From: Eriocheir sinensis
Taxonomy: Eukaryota; Arthropoda; Malacostraca; Decapoda; Varunidae
DNA: 64,000 bases
Assembly (NCBI RefSeq): GCF_024679095.1
Contig: NC_066534.1
Span: 19,299,367 to 19,363,366 of the forward strand
Reading direction: 5' to 3'
Positions 10,642-23,460 of the stretch are shown piece after piece. Every line of letters starts with the position of its first letter. Position 1 is the stretch's first letter. The notes below the pieces were generated by a model. It did no database searches. It was not told the DNA's origin and saw only the letters and a program-made list of their open reading frames with translations. Made by a program: the position numbers and the translations under genes.

Positions 10642-10642
10642 G

Positions 10643-11916
10643 TTTTAGACCCTTCTTTTCTTGTATTAAATCAACTTTTATCACTCATTAATTACTCCAT
10701 AAATTATTTCACTGTCTCGTATCCTGGTAGCGTGATCCGGCTTAAGTTGTTATTGGAGACTGGTGTTCGGGGATAAACAAGGGAAAAAGAAAATATACAT
10801 TTATTTAAAATTAAATGAAAGTAATTGCCTTACGCAATATTCTTTGCTCAGACGATCATAACACTGGCATATTCAGCAATGGATGCAACATATGACAAAC
10901 GACATGTCTTAAACATAATACTACAATATGTGCTCAGTTGTTGCCAATAATAATAACACTCGTCGTTCCACAAGCAGTGGTTTGTATCTCTCTGCTTACA
11001 TCACAATCATTATGTACTCTCTTCACAAAATCCTAATAACACATTCCTATAGTATAATCTACTACAAGTCATGGAAACACCCAATTTTACCACACCCAGT
11101 GGTTTTACCTTTGCTTTACATCGCAAACAAATAATCACAATCCTGTCCCACTCACAATCCTACTTCACATCTCCTACATTATAATCTCCAGGACAATACA
11201 GTCGGTTTCCTTAGATTCTCGAATTTCTACTCACGATTAAGATCACAACAGCCATCCTCTGCTGAGTGAGTAGCAGGTCTGCTTGAGGCGAGAACCAAGC
11301 TCGGTCTACCCATACCACTGATTTCTAGGCCACAATTTTCTTTGCTTTAGGCGGACTTACATCCTTGACACGCCCTTAATTTTCTACATAACCAATGGCC
11401 AATACTTCCTGTCACACCCATCTGCTAGCTCATTATGTTGTATTGTTTTACTTCTCCTGCTATTCGTGAGTCAGTCTTAAGACACTCCTCAGTGATTTTC
11501 TGTTAAATTATTGGCTCATAACATGTCGCCACGACTGACGTCACGGGTCAGAGTCTTTTTCAATGGTTGTTCACACTTTCTGACCACGCCCACTGGGCAT
11601 CTGTTTTCTGTATCTGAGTCTGGGTATCTGTTTTCCTTTACCCTCGTTGGTTCCACTCTTGGGTACGTGAGATGCTTACACTGTTATAGATTTCACTTTT
11701 TTGTTAGTGTTTGTCCTGTCAGATGTCTACACAGTTGTATACCTGCCTTTCCTCTCCGGGTATCTGTTTTCCTTTACCCTCGTTGTTTCCCCTCTTTTGT
11801 ACTTGAGATGTTTACACTTATATATATGTCACCCTTTTTGTTAGTGTTTGTCCTGTCAGGTGTTTACACAGTTGTATATCTCACTCCTCTGTTTCCTCGT
11901 TTTCTGGGTCCTGACA
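10643..11916 (-). repeat. 5' LTR of the Ty3/gypsy element
   Basis: The promoter-side LTR in element sense, which starts at 11916 with TGTCAGGACC. It is nearly identical to 1673-2942 and has the same U3 double repeat and internal AATAAA. A TATATATAAG stretch in element sense lies near 11820 and is the best TATA candidate. Differences from the other LTR are mainly single-base indels. Confidence 0.93.
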
Positions 11917-12129
11917 CAACTTGGGAGAGGGGAGAGTTTAAGCCTAAGGTCGCGGCTGTGGGAGTTACCTGAAGCCCTGAAGCTTATTGGCGGGGGAAAT
12001 CTGTACAGCGCTGCATAATAGGATCAAAGATTCCTCGCGAGTTTGTCCGCCGGCGAGAGATTAATTAAGTTTACACCCATCAGAAAGTGTGTGTGTGTGG
12101 TGTGTCCGTGCGGCCTCTCTCTGACGCCG
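11917..12129. other. Unique flank with target duplication
   Basis: The right target-site duplication copy CAAC is at 11917-11920. The rest is single-copy sequence without a gene. Confidence 0.5.
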
Positions 12130-13100
12130 CCGGGGAGACACGGAGGACGAGAAAGGATTAGAAGGAGAGAGATGAGGAGGAGGAGGAGGTTTACTGCATC
12201 AGAAAAGCCATGTCATCTCACTCTTACAAGCTTTTAAGTATAGAGGATTAGAGCTGGATTATTAAGGACAGCAGAGGGACACATGGCTAAAAATTGGATT
12301 ATGGATAGTGTGGGAAAGTCTGTAATAGGAAAGAGCGGGTATACTACTGCAGAAAAAGAAGGTCAACTCACTCCTACAAGATTTTAAGTACGAAGGATGC
12401 GAGGAGGATTATTTACACAAGGGGAACAAATGAAGGGCGAAAAGGGATTAAAAGATGGGATTAGAGATGAAAAGGAGGAGGTTATACTGCATCAGAGAAA
12501 GAAGGTCTTATTTACACATCAAGGGGAACAAATGAAGGGCGAAAAGGGATTAGAAGATGGGATTAGAGATGGAAAGGAGGAGGTTATACTGCATCAGAGA
12601 AAGAAGGTCAACTCACTCCTACAAGTTTTTTAAGAACAAAGGATGAGAGGAGGATTATTTACACATCAAGGGGAACAAATGAAGGGCGAAAAGGGATTAG
12701 AAGATGGGATTAGAGATGAAAAGGAGGTTATACTGCATCAGAGAAAGAAGGTCAACTCACTCCTACAAGCTTTTAAGAACAAAGGATGAGAGGAGGATTA
12801 TTTACACATCAAGGGGAACAAATGAAGGGCGAAAAGGGATTAAAAGATGGGATTAGAGATGAAAAGGATGAGGTTATACTGCATCAGAGAAAGAAGGTCA
12901 ACTCACTCCTACAAGTTTTTAAGTACAAAGGATGAGAGGAGGATTATTTACACATCAAGGGGGTCAAAACGAAGGGAGAAAGGGATTAGAAGGAGAAAAA
13001 TGAATGAGGAAGGACGGATATACTACATCAGAAAAAAATATGTAAACTCACTCCTAGAAGCTTTTAAGTACAAAGAATGCGAGGCAGATTATTAAGGCAT
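12130..13100. repeat. 143-146 bp tandem array
   Basis: Units contain GAGGAGGATTATTTACAC, GGGGAACAAATGAAGGGCG, a GGATTAGA segment, ACTGCATCAGAGAAAGAAGG and ACTCACTCCTACAAG. The GAGGAGGATT anchor falls at 12401, 12647, 12790 and 12936. One shortened unit of about 103 bp lies after 12401. Outer copies (12130-12400, 12960-13100) are diverged, inner ones nearly identical, as expected for expansion from the centre. Open frames here are by-products. Confidence 0.88.
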
Positions 13101-13499
13101 CGAGAGGGACAATCTCTTGAAGGTATTTTGCTTTGTGGAGAGGCAAAATTTGAATTTCTATTACGGATATTGAGGGAAAAAAAATCCTTGCATATCGTGA
13201 CGAGGGAAATGTATAGTAAAGGCAGTACGAAGGGAGAGTGATGGTTTGAAAGGGACGCAGAAAAGGGAAGTTACCATGCAGTTTCCGAAGTACTGTTTAG
13301 GAAAGGCGAGAAGTGAGGACTACACCAAGAGTTTGAGGAGCAAGAGAGCGGGAATGCAGGAAGCAAGTAGAAGAAGAGTGTGCAATGGGGAGGAAGGAGG
13401 AAGACGACGAGAGAAATTACCAGTCTTCGAAGTACACCGTGTGAGAGGCGGAGAGGAGAGGACATCAGGAAGAGAGAGAGAGAGGGAAGGAAGTACAGG
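13101..13499. other. Purine-rich spacer
   Basis: Purine-rich single-copy sequence. The open frame that passes through it is a compositional effect, with no domain recognised. Confidence 0.4.
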
Positions 13500-14420
13500 C
13501 GACCAAGGACCGACCGGGAACACGATTAGACCTTTAGATCATAGGGAAGAACATGAGCTGGAGGCGATCAGCTGCCCAACACAACCCCGGAAACATATAA
13601 GGGGAACAAAGAGAAGCTATAAAGAGATACACACGACAAAACACGACCTTCTCTCCCCCCTTCATCCTTCCATTACTCAACAGAGGACGCGGGAAGAATT
13701 TGAGGTGAAGGCGATCAGCTGTACGACCCAACACAACCCCGTAAACTTATACGGGGAGCAAAAGGAGACCAGGAAGAGTACACACGACCACACGACCCTC
13801 TGTCACCCCCTTACACCCCTCCATCACTCAGCAGAGGACGCGGGAAGAACAAGACGTAGAGGGGTGCAGTTGTGCGACCCAACACGACCCCGGACACTCA
13901 GCAGGGGAAAAAGGGGAGGATAAGGGAAGGTACACGACGCCATACACGACCTTTTCTTCCCTTTTCCCTTACCCCTCCGTCATTCAGTAAGGGAGCACAG
14001 GGAGACCGGGAGATGGTACAGTATATATATGACCCTCTCCCCCTTACCTCCCCGGACACTCAGGAAGGCTTGAAGAAGGTGCAAGCGACAAAATATGACC
14101 GTCTCTTCCGCTTCTCCTTCCCCGCTTCCTCTCCGCCTCTCAGTACGGAAACAAGGGAGGTCAGGAGAAGGTACATATCACAAAACATTACCCTCTCTCC
14201 CCTCTCTCACCCAGTCACTCAGTAGTAGGACCCTCTTCCTCTCCCCCTGCTGATCTCAGTAAGGAAACAATGAAGGCCAGGGGAAGGTACACACAAAACA
14301 CGACCCTCTCTCCCTTAACTCCCTGTCACTTAGTAGGGGATAGGTACAATCGGCGAGACACGACCCTCTCCCCCTTCTCTTCCCCTCTATCCTACCTCTC
14401 CGTCACTTAGCAGGACACAA
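13500..14420. repeat. Degenerate tandem array, about 147 bp then shorter
   Basis: GGCGATCAGCTG recurs at about 13563 and 13710 (147 bp apart), with shared ACACGAC, CCCTCTCTCC and CACTCAG segments. Later units lose the first half and become shorter and irregular up to about 14400. The strand is alternately purine- and pyrimidine-rich within each unit. Confidence 0.7.
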
Positions 14421-14789
14421 ACCGTCACACTAATCAACCTCCGTAGGAAAGATAGGCGATTCTTTACGTACAGATCAAATCGACAGAGCGAGAAAAGGAA
14501 AAGATAAAGAAGGCGGTAGAAAATGAAACAAAAAAAGAAGGAATAGAGAAATGAGATGGATGAAAGAAAACGAGACAGAGGACGGAGAACAGGACAGACG
14601 AAAGCATAAAAGGAAAAAGAGAAAAAGAGAAAAGAAGAAACATATGGAAGCGGAATAAGGAGAAAAATGAACAGAAAGAAAGTCGTGTATAAGAAAATGT
14701 CACGTGACTCTGAACTCGGCCTGACAGGGACGACGAATACTTTGAAAACTGAACGACGAAAGAAGGAGATGAGAAAGCCCGGACGACTT
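14421..14789. other. A/G-rich spacer
   Basis: Low-complexity purine-rich sequence with no repeat unit and no gene. The minus-strand Phe/Leu/Ser-rich frames over it are compositional. Confidence 0.4.
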
Positions 14790-14872
14790 CTTGTTCTTCT
14801 TGTTCTTCTTCTACTCATTTATTTATTTATTTTTCTTTTTCTTTTTCATCATCATCATCATCTTCTTTTTCA

Positions 14873-14903
<31 letters not shown>

Positions 14904-15350
14904 CTTCTTGTAATGCTTTCCTTCTTAACACACTTCCTGGATTTGCTTTTTCTTCTTCTTCTTATTCTTCTTCTTCTTCTTCTTCTTCTTCTTCTTCTTC
15001 TTCTTCTCTTCTCTTCTCTTCTCTTCTCTTCTCTTCCCTTCCCTTCCCCTCCCTTCCTTCCCTTCCTTCCCTTCCATTCATTTCCTTTCCCTTACTTTCC
15101 TTTCTCTTCTTTCTCTTCTATTCATTTCATTTCTTTCGTCTCATTCCTTTTCTTCTCTTCTCTCAGTCTCTCTCTATCTATATATCAATCAGTCAATCTA
15201 TCTACCTACCTATTTATCAATCTATGTATTTCTTTCTCTGCGTTTCCCATTCCCTATTCTATTTTCTATCACTGATTCTATTCCTATTCATTTTTTTGTT
15301 TCCTATCTCCCTATCTATCTCTTTCTCTGCGTTTCCCCGCGTCTCTTTCT
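14790..15350. repeat. Pyrimidine tract, (TTC)n and TTCCC blocks
   Basis: Mostly (CTT)n at 14784-15006, interrupted by TTTA and CAT runs, then TCTTC, TTCCC and CTATCTAT repeats to about 15320. It translates to poly-Leu, poly-Phe or poly-Ser frames that are not genes. Confidence 0.85.
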
Positions 15351-15432
15351 CGCCCTCATGCTAACCAATTTCTTCGCAGCCTCGCCTCATGCTTTCCGTC
15401 CTTTGCATGCTTATTTGATGCAACAACGGCGC

Positions 15433-15488
<56 letters not shown>

Positions 15489-15700
15489 GCCCGGCCTTGC
15501 TTCCTCCATCCTTAAATCCCGCTGCTTGCTTGTCAATGCCGTTTTTTCTTAATCTCCTTTCGTCGCTCCTTTTTCTTTCTTTATCTTTCTTTCTTTCTTT
15601 CGCTTTCTCTTCTTCTCTCTCTTTGTCTCTGTCTGTCTTAGTTTTTTATCTCGCTCTCGCTCTTGTTCGCGCATTCTCTCTCTCGCTCGCTCTCGTTTAC

Positions 15701-15785
<85 letters not shown>

Positions 15786-15956
15786 CTTTTTTATCCTTTT
15801 TGCAGCATCCACGCGTTTCCTTCTTCTTTTTCTTCTCCTCCTTTCTTCCTCGGTCTTCATCTCCTCCATTTCTCATCTCTTATCTACTTGTTTTGCTCCG
15901 CCTCCGCTTCTTCCTCTTCCTGCTTTCGTGTGATTATTATTATTATTATGATTACT

Positions 15957-15992
<36 letters not shown>

Positions 15993-16560
15993 ATTGTTAA
16001 TCCTGTTCTTTTTTCTTAATTTTCTTCGTCTTCTTGTTCTTCTTCCTCTTCTTTTCCTACTAATTCTCCTTCATTCATTTTTTTCCTTCTTCTCCATCGT
16101 TTTTTTCTTCTCTTCCCCTCTTCTTTCCTCTCTTCTGTTATCTTGTCTTCTCTTCTTCTCTCTCTCTCTCTCTCTCTCTCTTCCTCTTCCTCCACTTTCC
16201 TCTCTTCTTCTTTCACCCCCTCACTTCGTCTCCCTCTTCCCAACCTCTTCTCCTCCTCCTCATTTCCTCTTCATGACTCCTCTTATCCTCCTCCTCCTCC
16301 TCCTCCTCCTTCGTTCCTTTCATGTCCACTCTTTTCCTCTCTTATCTTTTCCTCCTCTTCGATAATTTTTTCTTTCCCCAACTTATCATATTTTCATGGT
16401 TGCTTCTCCCCTCCCGTCTCCTCCCCTTCCTTCCTGCTCTCTCCCTCCCTCTCTCAATATTCCACAGTCCCCCTCTTGTTGTCTCGTTTCGTCTGCTAAC
16501 ACACTGCTGCTTCACTCCCGCTAAGGTGTTGTTATAGTCCCTCTCAACGCTATACTGTAG

Positions 16561-16633
<73 letters not shown>

Positions 16634-16846
16634 GCTATACTGTATACGTAGATTATGTTTTCCTGTAATGATGATGTTTTTTTTTCTTTCATTCAAGATG
16701 TTTCGTTTTTTTTCTATTTTTTTATTAGGTTTTCTTTTTGTTTTTATTATTTTCTTTGAATTTTGAAGGGTAACTATACTTGCTTTCCCTATCTCGCTCC
16801 CTCTCTTCTTTCTGTACTCCCTCTCTTCCCCTTCCTCTTCCTTTCT

Positions 16847-16893
<47 letters not shown>

Positions 16894-16900
16894 TCGCACT
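15351..16900. repeat. Pyrimidine-rich desert with four (CT)n arrays
   Basis: Dinucleotide CT arrays lie at about 15434-15484, 15704-15782, 16563-16630 and 16853-16888. (TTA)/(TTG)n is at 15930-15995 and (TCC)n at 16288-16312. A short duplicated segment, CAACGCTATACTGTA, flanks the third CT array on both sides (16546 and 16630), so the array expanded inside a duplication. No gene. Confidence 0.85.
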
Positions 16901-17189
16901 TGGCTACCCCGCCCGGCCAAGCTACAGATCTTCAACTTTGGAGTCGTAACTCAGGCAAGGAATAAACAAACTTTAGCTAGAACTTAAACCCAAACTTGAT
17001 CCAACTTGGTAGGAATAGCCTCCGTACATTATTCACGGCTTATCCCTGGCGGGGGCGGAGGAGGAGCAGAAGGAGCAGGAGGAAAGGGAAGAAGGAGTGG
17101 CGGTAGTGGTAGGGGTAGCGAAGGTATGGACGGGAAAGAAACGCACGGGAGGAATGTGCATGGCTGAGGGATCTGGACAGGGCGTTGCT
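16901..17189. other. Unassigned single-copy spacer
   Basis: No gene or repeat beyond a GGA/AGG-rich patch at 17050-17100. Confidence 0.4.
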
Positions 17190-18030
17190 GAAGCTTATCC
17201 AAAGAGTCCGAGGAGGAGGAGGAATAGCAAGGGATTCTAGTGTGCATCTGCAAGTAGAGGTCCCAGGCTAACCTCAACCATTCGAAAATTCGGTAATAAT
17301 GTTTCCTGGGTTTATCCACAGAAGTTCAGTTAGCCACGAGTGCAAGGAGGAAGAGGACTACCAAGGGACTCTATGTAAACTGAAAGCAAAGGCCTCAAGC
17401 AACCCTCATCCCTCCGAAAATTCGTTTATGCAGCTTCCGGGGTTTGGCAATAACAGTTGAGTTAGCCACAGTAATTCAGAAAGGAAAAGTAGCAAGGGAC
17501 TCTGCGTATCGGCAAGAAGAGACCTCAATCCTTACTACGTATATCACTAAAGTGGGTTGCTTCAGCCTCCAGGGTTTAGCCACCGCCTCGAGTTAGCCAC
17601 AAGAGTTCAGGAACGGGGAAAAGAAGCAATGGATATGTAATAGCAAGTAGAGACCTCGTTACCCTCAGCAATTAATATATTCCGAAAGTGCATTGCCTCA
17701 GCCTTCCTGTGTTTAGCCACCGCCTCGAGTTAGCCACAAGAGTTCAGGAACGGGGAAAAGAAGCAATGGATATGTAACAGCAAGTAGAGACCTCGTTACC
17801 CTCAGCAATTAATATATTCCGAAAGTGCATTGCCTCAGCCTTCCTGTGTTTAGCCACCGCCTCGAGTTAGCTACAAGAGTCCAAGAGGAAGCAAAGGAAT
17901 GAAGAGGAGGATTGTGAGTGTGTTTATGCTATATAGTAGCGGCGCCAGGCTCCCCTCCGCCCTCATATACGGACAATGTGATGCTATAGCCGACCTGGTT
18001 CCGTCACAGCTTTGAGATAACCACAAGCTG
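17190..18030. repeat. 137-bp tandem array
   Basis: CACCGCCTCGAGTTAG lies at 17581, 17718 and 17855, exactly 137 bp apart, and the intervening units are almost identical. Upstream (17190-17580) and downstream (17880-18030) are older copies recognisable by GTTAGCCAC, CAAGGGACTCT, GTAGAGACCTC and TTCAGCCTTCC segments. A central young pair with older edges. Confidence 0.87.
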
Positions 18031-18200
18031 TTTCAAGATAGTGTCAACATTTCGTTCTATTTCTCTGTCTGTTTATCTATTTTCTGTTTTTCTATCTGTA
18101 TCTTATTGTCTGTCTGTCTGTCTGTCTTTATCTGTCTGTCTGTCAGTGTGCCTATCTCTGTCTATCTGGCAATATATCTGTTTGTCTCTGTCACTCACTC
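18031..18200. repeat. (TCTG)n / (TCTA)n low-complexity tract
   Basis: Imperfect TCTG and TCTA repeats, densest at 18100-18150. Confidence 0.75.
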
Positions 18201-18564
18201 TCTTTCCCCGAAGCCAACTTTTCCCAGCGATCATCAGCGCGACACAATACGCTCAACTGTTACCTTTAGAGCCGGGAACACATCAAAACAGCGACTACCA
18301 AGGGAGACGCGAGCCCCGGCGAACACTCAGAGCTTGGGGATGGCGCCTGTCAGGGTGATAGCTGCCCTGACGTGCTGAGACAAGTTGACGGTACACGAGA
18401 CGAGGAGGAGGAGGAGGCAAGGGAAGGGTTTCGCTCACTCGCTCCCGGTGACTCCAAAGCTTGTCTGTCCTCCCGGCTTCTTTGAGGTTAGCGGAGGATA
18501 AGTCAGCTTCGTTAGGCTAAAGCTACTCTCTAAATCCATAGGGAGGTGTGTGGGGGGAGGGTGA
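18201..18564. other. Single-copy spacer
   Basis: Mixed-composition unique sequence with a short GGA run near 18402. No gene recognised. Confidence 0.4.
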
Positions 18565-19029
<465 letters not shown>

Positions 19030-19235
19030 GACGCTTCCACTCCTCACATCAGCTATTTCCAGAGGCCAACAGGAAGGCCCAACGGGTTCTAATGAGTGTT
19101 TTCTTAGATTCACGATACAGAAGAAAAGTTAATCTACCAGAGGGGTCACATAAATCTACCCCTGGAAATCCTCAAAACTCCTACGAAAGCCTTGGCAAAT
19201 ATGAGAGCTTGGGCACCGAAATGTTTATAAATATG
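19030..19235 (+). repeat. Dispersed repeat family A, copy 1
   Basis: Shares ordered blocks with 38640-39350 (opposite strand), 25950-26400 and 40690-41215. The blocks are a TCACATCA / AGGCCAACAGGAAGG block, GGTTCTAATGAGTG, a TTCACGATACAGAAG block, CCTGGAAAT, CTCCTACGAAAGCCTTG and a final CTTGGGCACC. No open frame or tRNA head is seen in this copy. It is non-autonomous and of unknown class. Confidence 0.75.
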
Positions 19236-20004
19236 ACCCTTGGGTGCCACCTTCCCGCACGTCAAGAGAACAGTATAAGAAAACGGTGTCATAAAAGTCC
19301 CCTCCGCTCTGTGCCTGATGTCTGATCAAACACGCGTCTTCTTTCTTCCCCGCCGAGACGTGCCGTTCAACGCGCGAGGGTTACGAGGGAAGCGACAAGC
19401 CGAGATCTTTGTTCTTAGCTTATCTGCTGCACCTTCCCAGGGATTAGCGACACAGAGACAGAGCAGGGCACTTGCTTGATTAAATAACACTACAACCACG
19501 CCCACGGGAAGCCTCGGACCCCTCGGTGAAGACGCGACTTCTTGAAATCTTGGATGCGTCGATAAAACTGCGACTTATTGTAATCTTGAACTCGATGCAG
19601 CCACGACTGCTTATAATATTGGACTCTTCAACAAAGCCTTGCAGCCCCTTCGACAAAGCTATGACTACATGGACGGGGCTGAGGCGGCGCAAGGCGGCGC
19701 GGGTGTATGCCATGAGCGAGGAAAGACACAAGACGGGTGAATCAATCTTTCATTAGGACGTCCGCAACCCCCGACGAGGCCCCTCGCTAAACATGACGCT
19801 CCCAGGCATTATGCAGCGGTGGCAGGAGACGCAGCGGCGGGAACCAGCATGAGCCAGCAAGACACCAACAGCAGAGTAACGCTTGTGGCGCCCCCGAGGC
19901 CTGGCGGACACACGGAGGAGTAAGCCAGAGACATCCCAGGGTGCGGGGAAGCAGAGGACTATCAAGGGTTATAAATACAGTGATTTCAAGATTACCGAAA
20001 GTTA
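19236..20004. other. Single-copy spacer with short degenerate repeat
   Basis: 19520-19660 holds three or four rough units of about 40 bp built on GCGACTTCTTGAAATCTTGG-like text. The rest (GC-moderate) shows no gene. Confidence 0.45.
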
Positions 20005-20370
20005 ATATTATACTTCAGTTCACGTGTGCATTTTCACCCCTGATCGTTTCCTCGGGACACGGAGCGGATCAGCAGCGGCGGAGACGAGGCTAAGAGGACG
20101 TCACGATATTCTTCCCACCTAATTTCCTGTGTATACATAACCTACACATGCTCGATTAACACTTCCCTTCAGTCCACGAATGAATTTTCACCCCCGATCG
20201 TTTCCTTGGGCCACGAAGCAGAGCAGCTGTGCCGACGAGACTGCATGCGGGAATTCTATCGTTTCCACCTAATTTCCTTTGTATACATAACCTACACATG
20301 CTCGATTAACACTTTCCTTCCGTCCATGAATGAATTTTCACCCCGATCGTTTCCTCGGGCCACGGAGCAG
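20005..20370. repeat. About 150-bp tandem array, three copies
   Basis: GATCGTTTCC lies at 20042, 20196 and 20345 (154 and 149 bp apart). Shared blocks are ATGAATTTTCACC, GGGCCACGGAGC, CACCTAATTTCC and CATAACCTACACATGCTCG. Confidence 0.88.
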
Positions 20371-21485
<1,115 letters not shown>

Positions 21486-21624
21486 ACCCTTGTCTAACAC
21501 ATCATTACGTCTCAATCCTTGCCTTCATATCCGTCCTTAACCTTCTAAATTCCTCCTTGATGAAGATGAAGATGACGATGATGACCCCCACCCCCCCTAC
21601 ACACACACGCTTAAGGTCAGCCAA

Positions 21625-21800
21625 CTAATAAGTGTCTGGCCGTCCTGAGTCGCCTCGTAAAACCCGGATCTTTGCAATCACCGCCAAGTGGGAAAGTCTT
21701 GCGTTTTTCCCCCAACGGATCTTCTGCTGCTTGGGATGAAACTTGAACCCGGGTCTCGGGGATTGCCACGGCCGCGCGCTGACCACTCGAAGATGGGAGA
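21625..21800 (-). mobile_element. tRNA-derived SINE (second type)
   Basis: Read on the minus strand the right end looks like a tRNA: an A-box-like GTGGTCAGCGCGC at 21773-21785 and a B-box-like GGTTCAAGTTTC at 21738-21749. A non-tRNA body follows with AAAACGCAAGACTTTCCCAC and GGCGACTCAGGACGGCC. This A-box, B-box and body layout is that of a Pol III SINE. No target duplication could be identified, so the ends are approximate. The right end abuts the tandem array that follows. Confidence 0.65.
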
Positions 21801-22970
21801 GATTGGAGCGCCGTTCGGTACACTCAAGATCGGTTAATGATTTAGTCGATTTCGTATACGCCAAGTAAAATCAAATTGGAGATCCGTTCAGTATAGTTAA
21901 GGTTGATAATTTCCTTCCGTTTTGATATCCTGTGTTCAACGCTCAAAGATTTCACCGTTAAATTATAGTGGAGCGCCGTTCGGTACACTCACGATCGGTT
22001 AATGATTTCTTTTAGTCGATTTCGTATTCGACAAGTAAAATCAAACTGGAGGTGCATTCAGTTTCAGGTTAATTATTTCCTTCCGTTTTGATTTCCAATG
22101 TTCAACGCTCAAAGATTTCGCCGTTAAATTAAAGTGGAAAGCTTTTCTGTACACTCACGATCGGTTAATGATTTCTTTTAGTCGATTTCGTATTCGACAA
22201 GTAAAAAAGGTCCATTCAGTTTGAGGTTAATTATTTCCTTCCGTCTTTATTTCCAATGTTCAACGCTCCAAGATTTCGCCGTTAAATTAAAGTTGGGAGC
22301 CGTTCGCTGCACTCAAAGTTATATAATAATTTTCTTCCGTCTTGATTGCGTATTCAACACTAAAAACTTTCGCCAAATAAAATCACATGAAAAGGTAAAG
22401 TTTGGGGCATACGCTATGGCTGCGCGTGGCCTCGGTGCTCATCTCCGTTCAGGGCACCTAAGATTAGTGACTTCCTTCTTGAGTTTGTCGTCAGCGTTCA
22501 AAATGTTCCTCAAATGAAATTAGATAAGTTCAGGAAGGGTTTGAAAGACATTGGCATAACATAACCGCAACACCTCAAACACGGAAGAAACATACTGAAG
22601 ACCCGTTCACTACACTTATGTTTAAAAGTATGACATTCTTCGCCATAAAGGACCAATTTAGATAAGTTCAGGAAGCGTTTGAAAGGCGTTAGAAGGTAAA
22701 ATATAACCACAATGACCCAAAAACGAATGCAGGAAAACAGAGACCCGCTCACTACATATACGGTTAAAATTAATTTGTTGTTGAGTTCGTCTTAAGGGCT
22801 TAAAACCTTCGCCATATAAGATCAAATTAGACTAGAGTTAAGGAAGAATTTGAACGGCATTAGTACGTCCAAGTCAGAACGAAACTAAAGCCTCGTTCAA
22901 TACACTTCAGGTTAATGATTTTCTACCATCTCGAGTTGGTCTTCGGCGCTCAAAACCTTCCTTGGCGGGT
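21801..22970. repeat. Decaying tandem array, 159-166 bp units of two half-units
   Basis: TACACTC anchors at about 21820, 21984, 22150 and 22309 give spacings of 164, 166 and 159. Each unit has two related halves (CGTTC..GGTTAATGATTT..TTCGTAT and CATTCAG..GGTTAATTATTTCCTTCC). From 22440 on only fragments remain, such as TTCACTACACTTATG, GTTCAATACACTTC and AAAACCTTCGCC. A gradient from clear to diverged copies runs left to right. Confidence 0.8.
22378..22449 (-). repeat. Dispersed motif D, copy 1
   Basis: CGCGTGGCCTCGGTGCTCAT with a flanking CGTATGCCCC block, seen on the minus strand. The same text in the same order occurs at 24157, 25449, 25557 and 31636. Confidence 0.7.
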
Positions 22971-23108
22971 GGAATCAGCGTCCATTAAAAATATTGGCGT
23001 CTTAGGAGTTTTTTGCAGCGGGTTTTGCGTTGCGCTGCGTCAGTCCGGGAAGTCAAGGTGAGGGCAGTGGCGTTGGACTTTGATTAGGTGGGATATCTAT
23101 TTTCTTTT
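22971..23108. other. Single-copy spacer
   Basis: Unique sequence with no gene recognised. Confidence 0.4.
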
Positions 23109-23460
23109 TCTTTTTCGTCATCGTCTTCTTCTTCTTCTTCTTCTTCTTCTTCTTCTTCTTCTTCTTCTTCTTCTTCTCCTTCTTTTTCTTCTTCTCCTTC
23201 TTCTTTTCTTCTTCTTCGTGTGGGTTAGTATACTGTTTTGTCTGTCGGTTTGTCTACATGCTATTTCTTTCAGCTTCTCTTCTCTTCTTTTCTCTCTCCT
23301 GTTTCTCCTCTCCTTTCTTTTCCTTTCCTTTCCTCTCCTCTCGTCTTCTTTGATTTCCTTTCATTCCATTTCATATCTTTTCCTCTCCTTTCTTTTCCTC
23401 TCCTCTCCTCAGTCTTCTCCTCTTCCTCCTCCTCCTCAGCCTCACCTCTCCACCATTCCT
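23109..23460. repeat. (TTC)n and CTTTTCCTC pyrimidine tract
   Basis: (TTC)n spans 23124-23217 with interruptions. A TTTCCTCTCC-rich pyrimidine strand continues to 23460. Confidence 0.85.

Larger units (their letters stand above)
1673..11916 (-). mobile_element. Ty3/gypsy LTR retrotransposon, env-bearing, degenerate
   Basis: This is a complete but decayed element of about 10.2 kb on the minus strand. Two LTRs (1673-2942 and 10643-11916) flank a 7.7-kb interior. The bases CAAC (or ACAAC) precede the left LTR at 1668-1672 and follow the right one at 11917-11920, giving a 4-5 bp target-site duplication as expected for Ty3/gypsy integration. In element order the interior holds a primer-binding site, an unrecognised gag zone, a 44-bp minisatellite, then protease, reverse transcriptase, RNase H and integrase remnants, an envelope-like frame with a membrane segment, and a polypurine tract. 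The domain order RT-RNase H-IN places it in Ty3/gypsy, and the extra frame after integrase matches errantivirus-like members. Typical errantiviruses are 7-9 kb, so this one is long, partly because of its minisatellites. No frame is intact, so it cannot be autonomous as sequenced. Confidence 0.93.

Noticed and set aside
13246..13923. 225-codon plus-strand frame
   Set aside because: It crosses a degenerate tandem array, has no recognisable domain, and copies of the unit differ by indels.
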